Shown here one piece after another: positions 59,158 to 64,000 of a DNA stretch of 64,000 nucleotides; positions within the stretch are counted from its first letter, which is position 1, and every line of letters starts with the position of its first letter. Location of the stretch: positions 62,001 to 126,000 of the forward strand of contig ONBK01000001.1 in assembly GCA_900316055.1 (NCBI GenBank). Direction: 5' to 3'. Origin of the DNA: an uncultured Bacteroidales bacterium (GTDB lineage: Bacteria; Bacteroidota; Bacteroidia; Bacteroidales; P3). Under the pieces are notes generated by a model, which saw only the letters and a list, made by a program, of their open reading frames with translations, searched no databases and was not told the DNA's origin. Both the position numbers and the translations under genes were made by a program.

Positions 59158-60501
59158 TTATAGAGCCCAAATAACGAGGCCGCTGCAGATGATGACGCCA
59201 GTGATGAGCAGGTCGACAAGGCAATAACCCATAATGTCGCGGGCCGAGAGTTTGGCGATAGCCAGTGCCGGCAACGCCCAGAAGGGTTGTATGAGGTTGG
59301 TCCATGCATCGCCCCAAGCGATAGCCGTACCCGTGAGTCCGTCGGCCACCCCGAGGGCTGCTCCCGCAGGGAGCATAATGGGCGCCTGGATGGCCCAGTG
59401 ACCACCACCCGACGGCACAAACATATTCAGCAAAGCCGCGAAGAAGAAGGTAATCAGCGGATAGGTGACGGGGGTACTGACATTCACACAGAAGTCAGCA
59501 ATGACATTACCCATACTCACGCCACTTGCCCCCACACCGGTGATGATACCCATAATGCCCGCATAGAGCGGGAACTGCAGGATAATGCCTGCGGCACCTG
59601 TCGTAGCCTTACCGAAAGCGCGCACATAGGCCATCGGTGTGCCATGCAGCATCAAGCCCAACGAGAGGAATATCATAATGACAGTGCCCAGGTCGAGGCT
59701 GCCGCCCCGGAAGCCCAGCTTCACCACCACATAGGCAGCCAGCAGCAGCGCTATCATCCACGAGAGAATGGGGCTGCGCTCCAGACGCTGTGCGGGAGTC
59801 TTCTCTCCTGAATTATCCTGAGATTCCAGAATTTCCGAATCTGCCAACAGTCCCGGATCCACCGTCACGGCGCCTTTCTTGGGGTGCATCAAAGTGTTTG
59901 CCACAGTGATGGCCACGATGACCAAAAGCACCATCACAAGGTTGTGCACATCGAAAATGGTTTGCGACACCGGCACGGTGAGGGTCATCGCCCCGCCCGT
60001 CACTTTGCCTATCTCGCCCTCCGTAGCCATCGTCAGCGGGATGGAGCCCGACACACCGGCATGCCACACCACAAAGCCGCTATAGGCCGAAGCAATAAGC
60101 AGACGGTAGTCCACTCCCGCCAGCTGCCGCGCGATGGCTTTGGCGAAGACCACACCGATGATGAGTCCGAAGCCCCAGTTGAGCCAGCAAGCCAGCGCCG
60201 ACACCACCGTCACCAAGGCAATGGCCGCCGCCGGACTCTTGGGGATGCGCGCCAGCGCGTCGATGCCACGCTTGATGGAAGGGGCTGCCGCCAATGCGCT
60301 GCCGCACACCAGCACCAGCGCCATCTGCATGGCGAAAGCCAACAGATTCCACACTCCCCCACCCCAGTGCTCTACCACCTCAATAGGCGTTTGACGACAG
60401 ACAGGCATCGTTACCACCGCCGCCACGAAAGTCAACAGGATAGCGAAGATAAAAGGCTCAGGAAGCCAGCGTTGTACTAATCTGACACAGAACTTAATCA
60501 T
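59158..60501 (-). CDS. atoE: Short-chain fatty acid transporter (AtoE family)
   Basis: The protein is 447 residues with about twelve membrane segments. The N-terminus (RLVQRWLPEPFIFAILLTFV), NLLAFAMQMALVLVCGSALA, SGFVVWHAGVSGSIPLTMAT and the C-terminal FVPSGGGHWAIQAPIMLPAG match the AtoE/TIGR00366 family. It probably carries butyrate or other short-chain acids across the inner membrane, in keeping with the crt, hbd and bcd genes in this window. Direction and substrate are inferred. It overlaps the upstream alkaline phosphatase gene by four bases, which implies translational coupling between two functionally unlike proteins. Confidence 0.9.
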   Translation of the reverse strand: MIKFCVRLVQRWLPEPFIFAILLTFVAAVVTMPVCRQTPIEVVEHWGGGVWNLLAFAMQMALVLVCGSALAAAPSIKRGIDALARIPKSPAAAIALVTVVSALACWLNWGFGLIIGVVFAKAIARQLAGVDYRLLIASAYSGFVVWHAGVSGSIPLTMATEGEIGKVTGGAMTLTVPVSQTIFDVHNLVMVLLVIVAITVANTLMHPKKGAVTVDPGLLADSEILESQDNSGEKTPAQRLERSPILSWMIALLLAAYVVVKLGFRGGSLDLGTVIMIFLSLGLMLHGTPMAYVRAFGKATTGAAGIILQFPLYAGIMGIITGVGASGVSMGNVIADFCVNVSTPVTYPLITFFFAALLNMFVPSGGGHWAIQAPIMLPAGAALGVADGLTGTAIAWGDAWTNLIQPFWALPALAIAKLSARDIMGYCLVDLLITGVIICSGLVIWAL

Positions 60502-61589
60502 AATCCCATCAGTTTCCTAATCTTGTTCGGAATATCCACATTCTCCTGGATGCCGGAGAAGAGATGGGCCCCGGGACCATAGGCGAAGACCGGCACCATA
60601 CAGCCGGTATGGTTTCCCCAATAGAAATGCACCTCGTTCTCCCCTTTCTCAATGTCACCGGCAGGCAGTGTCACACCACCGGTCTCATGGTCGGCGGTGA
60701 CCACCACCAGCGTGTGGCCGTCCTTCTCCGCGAAGTCGAGCACGGCGTTGAGGACCGTCTCAAAATCGGCCATCTCGGCCCGCAGATATGCGGTGTCGTT
60801 ATTGTGGCAGGCCCAGTCAATCTGCGAGCCTTCAATCATCAGGGCAAAGCCCTTTTCGTTGCGACCCAGCATGGCGAGGGCCTTGCGGGTACCCAATTCC
60901 AGAACGTTTCCGCGGGCGGGAGCCGTCAACGGATCGCCCTCATAAAGCAGCGCCACCAAATTGTCACCATCGAAGGTCAGCATCTCACCCAGCGTATTCA
61001 CCACCGTATAGCCACGCTTGGCCAAGGTGTCGAGGGGTGCGAGTCCGTCTTTGCGGTTCCCGGTCTCGAAATACTTGCGGCCGCCGCCAATCATCACATT
61101 ATGCTGGCACTGAGCCATCTGCAGGCTCAGCGTATCGAACATCTTTCTATAGGGCACATGTCCGTAGGTGGAGGCAGGAGTGGCATCCAAAACACTGGAT
61201 GTCACCACGAAACCGGTACTCATTCCCTTGGCTTTGGCATCGTCGAAGAGGGTGTTGTATCGCGCCGAGTCGGGCCCCCAGTTCACATGGTAGTTGTCCA
61301 CTTTGTGGCCCGTAGTCAGCGCCGTGCCACCGGCCGACGAGTCGGTGCGGTACTTGTTGCGCGAATAGGTGCGCGAGAAACCGCTGAAGGGGAAGCGCAG
61401 AAAAGCAGAGTTGTTAGCACGCTCGACTACCACCGAGGAGTAGACCTGCGGCACTCCCATGCCGTCGCCAATGATGAGAATGACATTGTGAGGCTTTTCC
61501 TCCTTGGTCAATGCCGATGAGCCAGCGCAGCCTGCAAGCAACGACGGAACTGCCAAGAGCATTAAAAGAAGTATCTTCCTGATATTCAT
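60498..61589 (-). CDS. Alkaline phosphatase, lipoprotein form
   Basis: The protein is 363 residues. The signal peptide ends in a lipobox (LLAVPSLLAGC), so it is likely attached to a membrane in the periplasm or on the surface. VILIIGDGMGVPQVYSS holds the first metal ligand. RTDSSAGGTALTTGHKVDN has the serine nucleophile, and VVTADHETGGVTL holds later metal ligands. It removes phosphate from phosphomonoesters. It is shorter than E. coli PhoA. The gene begins a minus-strand operon with atoE and perhaps apt. Confidence 0.92.
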   Translation of the reverse strand: MNIRKILLLMLLAVPSLLAGCAGSSALTKEEKPHNVILIIGDGMGVPQVYSSVVVERANNSAFLRFPFSGFSRTYSRNKYRTDSSAGGTALTTGHKVDNYHVNWGPDSARYNTLFDDAKAKGMSTGFVVTSSVLDATPASTYGHVPYRKMFDTLSLQMAQCQHNVMIGGGRKYFETGNRKDGLAPLDTLAKRGYTVVNTLGEMLTFDGDNLVALLYEGDPLTAPARGNVLELGTRKALAMLGRNEKGFALMIEGSQIDWACHNNDTAYLRAEMADFETVLNAVLDFAEKDGHTLVVVTADHETGGVTLPAGDIEKGENEVHFYWGNHTGCMVPVFAYGPGAHLFSGIQENVDIPNKIRKLMGL

Positions 61590-61624
61590 AAAATAGATAT
61601 TATTTTAAGTATAAAAACAAACTG

Positions 61625-61656
61625 CAAATATATAAAAAAAAGTTGTTATCAACAAA
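61625..61656 (-). promoter_or_regulatory. Promoter of the alkaline phosphatase operon
   Basis: On the minus strand TTTG (61653-61656) and TATATTTG (61625-61632) are 20 bases apart, about 36 bases before the ATG at 61589. Confidence 0.72.
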
Positions 61657-61664
61657 TCATCGAC

Positions 61665-61745
61665 CTACCATCTCCGTCCATGGACGAAGATGGTATGGTG
61701 TTGATACGGTGTTGGGACGGTGTTGATACGGTGTTGATACTGATT
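61665..61745. repeat. CCATGG-centred palindromic element between divergent promoters
   Basis: A near-perfect 28-base palindrome (about 61666-61693) with centre GTCCATGGAC is followed by four or so GGTGTTGATAC units. It is the third member of the family with copies at 13838-13958 and 33095-33175. The rest of the 61590-61973 gap is AT-rich and holds only the two promoters. Confidence 0.7.
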
Positions 61746-61900
61746 ATCAGCATATTGTATATTCACATAAACAATAAAAAACACATACACAGAAGTTTAC
61801 ATGTATTTTTACGCTTGTAAGTTATTGATTTCCAATACAGGTTTTCGAAGGCTTTTTTTTAACAAAAAGTATCATTTATTCACATTTTGAAGAAACATTA

Positions 61901-61930
61901 TTTGCGTCTCGGAATTTTTTCGTACTTTTG
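61901..61930 (+). promoter_or_regulatory. Promoter of the FAD/Fe-S oxidoreductase gene
   Basis: TTTG (61901-61904) and TACTTTTG (61923-61930) are 18 bases apart, about 43 bases before the ATG at 61974. Confidence 0.7.
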
Positions 61931-61973
61931 CATTTTGAAAAATTATATAAAATAATTCAAATATTTTACCAAA

Positions 61974-64000
61974 ATGTACAAGATTGAACAGCATCCGATA
62001 CTTGACATTCCCGAGAGGGAGGTAGTTGAATTTATGTTTGACGGCCAAAAGGTCCAGGGTCGCAAAGGCTACACGATAGCGAAAGCGCTTCACGAGGCCG
62101 GCTTCCCCGTACACAGTCATTCTCTCGATGGCCGCAACCGCTCTTTGGAATGCGGCATCGGCAAGTGCGGTGCCTGCGAGATGCTGGTCGACGGCAAAGT
62201 GCGAAGAATCTGCATCACCCCCGTCGACGGGGTGAAAGAGGTGCGCATCATCGCCCACGAGGCTGACCTCCCGGGTGTCACCTTCGACGCCCCCGCCAAA
62301 GACGAGGCCGCAAAAGACGTCACCATCTACAAGACCACCGTGGCCATCATCGGTGCCGGTCCTGCAGGTCTCGCTTGCCGCGAGCAACTCAACGCTTTCG
62401 GTATCGACAATCTTGTCATCGACAACAACGGCCGCATCGGCGGTCAGTTCAATATGCAGACCCACCAGTTCTTCTTCTTCGAGAAAGAAAAGAAATACGG
62501 TGGTATGCGTGGCTTCGATATCGCCAAGACTTTGGCGGGTGACAGCCAGGAGGGCATTCTACTTAACAACACCGTGTGGGACCTCCTGGAAGGTCCGCGT
62601 ATCGCCATAAAGAATATCCTCACCAGCGAGATGGCTTACGTTGACGCCCAGTTCCTCGTTGTGGCCACGGGTGCAGTACCCTTCATGCCGGCCTTCGAGA
62701 ACGATGACGTGCCGGGCGTCTACACCGCCGCCGTGTTCCAGAAGATGATGAACCAAGAGCACACTCTACTCGGCAAGCGTGTGCTGACGGTGGGTGCCGG
62801 CAACATCGGCTACCTCACCTCCTACCAGGGCATGCAGGCCGGCGCCACCATCAAGGCCATCATCGAGGCCATGCCCCGCGAGGGCGGCTTCCCCGTCCAG
62901 GCCAACCGCGTGCGCCGCCTCGGCATCCCCATCATGACGGGTTACACTTTGGTGCGCGCCATCCCCAATGCCGACATGACCGGTATCACGGGCGCCGTCA
63001 TCGCCAAGTGCGAGAATTTCAAGCCCGTCCCCGGCACCGAACAACTCATCGACGATATCGACATCATCAATATCTGCACCGGCCTCGTGCCCGACAACCA
63101 GCTGCTCACCAAAGGTAAGGAGCTCTTCGGCCACCACGTCTACGGCGTGGGCGATGCCGTCCGCATCGGCGAGGGCACCAGCGCCGTGCTCCGTGGCCGC
63201 CAATCGGCCTACGAGATAGCACAGGAGCTGGCCATCCGCTTCAACTACGACGACTATCTCGACATCTCGCGCCAGTATATCGACTCGCAGCAGCACCCTG
63301 TGCGCATCCTCGAGAAACCCAACCTGCCCAGCGTGGAGCGCATGTCGGCAAAGCCGTTCGTCCAGCTCGACTGCCTCTACGGCTTCGCCTGCAACCCTTG
63401 CACCTTCAGCTGTCCTCAGGGCGCCATCTCCAAACCCACCACGAGCAGCACCCCGACGGTAGACTACGACAAATGCATCGGCTGCATGGCCTGTGTCAAC
63501 CACTGCCCGGGTCTGGCCATCTTCGGCTATGATATGGCCAAGAACTGGTGCTTCCTGCCTATCGAATACGAAGTAGCCGACGGCGCCGAAGTGTTCCTGG
63601 TGGACAACAACGGTAAAAAGATTGGCGAGGGCAAGGTCGAGAAAGTCCTCAAGAAAGACAACAAGACCAACGTGGCCCGTGTATTCGTGGCACAAGTCAA
63701 TGGGCAGATGACCGATGTGAAGGGCTTAATCGTCCAAGGTGAAAGGTTAAAGGTGAAAGGTGAAACTGAAGAGGCCACTAACCTTTCACCTCTCACCTCT
63801 CACCTTTCACCTACCTACATCTGCCATTGCGAGGACATCACCGAGGAGCATCTGCTTGAGGTGGTAGGCGACCGCAAGTACATCTCGGTCGACGAGCTCA
63901 AGCATATCACCCGTATGGGAATGGGCCCCTGCCGCGGCAAGCGCTGTATCGCCCGCGCCCGTGGCGTGCTCCGTGCCCACGGCATCGAGCTCACCGGCGA
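61974..64000 (+). CDS. Multidomain Fe-S/FAD oxidoreductase (3' end outside window)
   Basis: At least 675 residues are encoded, and the frame is still open at the end of the window. A 2Fe-2S domain (Fer2_4, LECGIGKCGACEMLVDGKVR) lies near residues 25-85. A pyridine nucleotide-disulphide oxidoreductase core follows (VAIIGAGPAGLACREQL near 122 and VLTVGAGNIGYLTSYQG near 268). A ferredoxin-like region with two Cys clusters (CLYGFACNPCTFSCPQG, CIGCMACVNHCPG) lies near 460-510. A BFD-like 2Fe-2S domain comes last (YICHCEDITEEHL, then GMGPCRGKRCIARARG). This domain set resembles the alpha subunit of sarcosine/opine/proline-type dehydrogenases. The substrate would be defined by partner genes downstream. 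Residues about 589-614 are an in-frame ERLKVKGE element between domains. Confidence 0.85.
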   Translation, partial: MYKIEQHPILDIPEREVVEFMFDGQKVQGRKGYTIAKALHEAGFPVHSHSLDGRNRSLECGIGKCGACEMLVDGKVRRICITPVDGVKEVRIIAHEADLPGVTFDAPAKDEAAKDVTIYKTTVAIIGAGPAGLACREQLNAFGIDNLVIDNNGRIGGQFNMQTHQFFFFEKEKKYGGMRGFDIAKTLAGDSQEGILLNNTVWDLLEGPRIAIKNILTSEMAYVDAQFLVVATGAVPFMPAFENDDVPGVYTAAVFQKMMNQEHTLLGKRVLTVGAGNIGYLTSYQGMQAGATIKAIIEAMPREGGFPVQANRVRRLGIPIMTGYTLVRAIPNADMTGITGAVIAKCENFKPVPGTEQLIDDIDIINICTGLVPDNQLLTKGKELFGHHVYGVGDAVRIGEGTSAVLRGRQSAYEIAQELAIRFNYDDYLDISRQYIDSQQHPVRILEKPNLPSVERMSAKPFVQLDCLYGFACNPCTFSCPQGAISKPTTSSTPTVDYDKCIGCMACVNHCPGLAIFGYDMAKNWCFLPIEYEVADGAEVFLVDNNGKKIGEGKVEKVLKKDNKTNVARVFVAQVNGQMTDVKGLIVQGERLKVKGETEEATNLSPLTSHLSPTYICHCEDITEEHLLEVVGDRKYISVDELKHITRMGMGPCRGKRCIARARGVLRAHGIELTG
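63738..63813 (+). repeat. In-frame ERLKVKGE/LSPLTSHLSP element in the oxidoreductase gene
   Basis: This is the most complete example. The left arm GGTGAAAGGTTAAAGGTGAA encodes GERLKVKGE, the spacer encodes TEEATN, and the right arm of ACCTTTCACCTCTCACC units encodes LSPLTSHLSPT. The arms are close to perfect reverse complements, so a long hairpin can form in DNA or mRNA. Confidence 0.85.

Overview
The window looks like a chromosomal segment of an anaerobic Bacteroidales (Bacteroidota), probably an uncultured gut or rumen lineage; I cannot name a genus. Three things point there. Secreted proteins carry type IX secretion (T9SS) sorting tails, one of the YPNP type and one of the gliding-motility CHU_C type. 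At least ten intergenic regions carry the Bacteroidota promoter pattern TTTG, about 19 bases, TAnnTTTG. Starts generally lack Shine-Dalgarno sequences. The energy genes are those of a fermenter: an Rnf complex, crotonase, 3-hydroxybutyryl-CoA dehydrogenase, acyl-CoA dehydrogenase with EtfBA, MeaB and a short-chain fatty acid transporter.

Layout. 1-3.2 kb: end of uvrC, a MORN-type lipoprotein and a CCA/poly(A) polymerase-family enzyme. 3.2-10.9 kb: a 2200-residue T9SS surface protein with FISUMP modules and a partner beta-barrel. 10.9-12.7 kb: crt-hbd. 12.7-13.7 kb: a tetR gene followed by the collapsed remains of an efflux operon. 13.9-19.4 kb (minus): dnaG, a sigma-54 activator, aroA, miaA. 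19.4-23.2 kb (minus): two secreted proteins. 23.2-27.9 kb (minus): rnfBCDGE, with rnfA not present. 28-29.4 kb: Usp and SPOR proteins. 29.4-33 kb (minus): hemW, meaB, tRNA-Met, anmK. 33.3-37 kb: ridA, bcd, etfB, etfA.

38.0-51.2 kb is an AT-richer defence island. It has a seven-gene apparent operon (TcmP, Gp37/Gp68 three-Cys protein, unknown, HsdM, HsdS, small membrane protein, HsdR), then an ATPase-TOPRIM protein and an AlbA_2/Schlafen-type ATP-binding regulator. 51.6-53.9 kb is an AbiE-like toxin-antitoxin pair with a metallophosphoesterase. 54-58.4 kb holds small housekeeping and accessory genes. 58.5-61.6 kb (minus) has apt, an AtoE-type transporter and alkaline phosphatase. The window ends inside a large iron-sulfur/FAD oxidoreductase.

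The metabolic genes fit together. Crt and Hbd convert 3-hydroxybutyryl-CoA and crotonyl-CoA. Bcd-EtfAB would reduce crotonyl-CoA, probably with electron bifurcation to ferredoxin. Rnf would reoxidise ferredoxin and pump ions. AtoE could move the short-chain acid. Thiolase and the terminal butyrate enzyme are not in the window.

The most unusual property is a dense population of low-complexity elements made of short degenerate repeats, often with a purine-rich left arm and a complementary right arm that could fold back. They fill many intergenic gaps, lie across the ends of several genes, and occur in frame inside at least eight coding regions. The commonest in-frame form encodes ERLKVKGE, a few variable residues, then an LSP/TSH-rich tail. 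I regard this element system as the main candidate for something not properly described.
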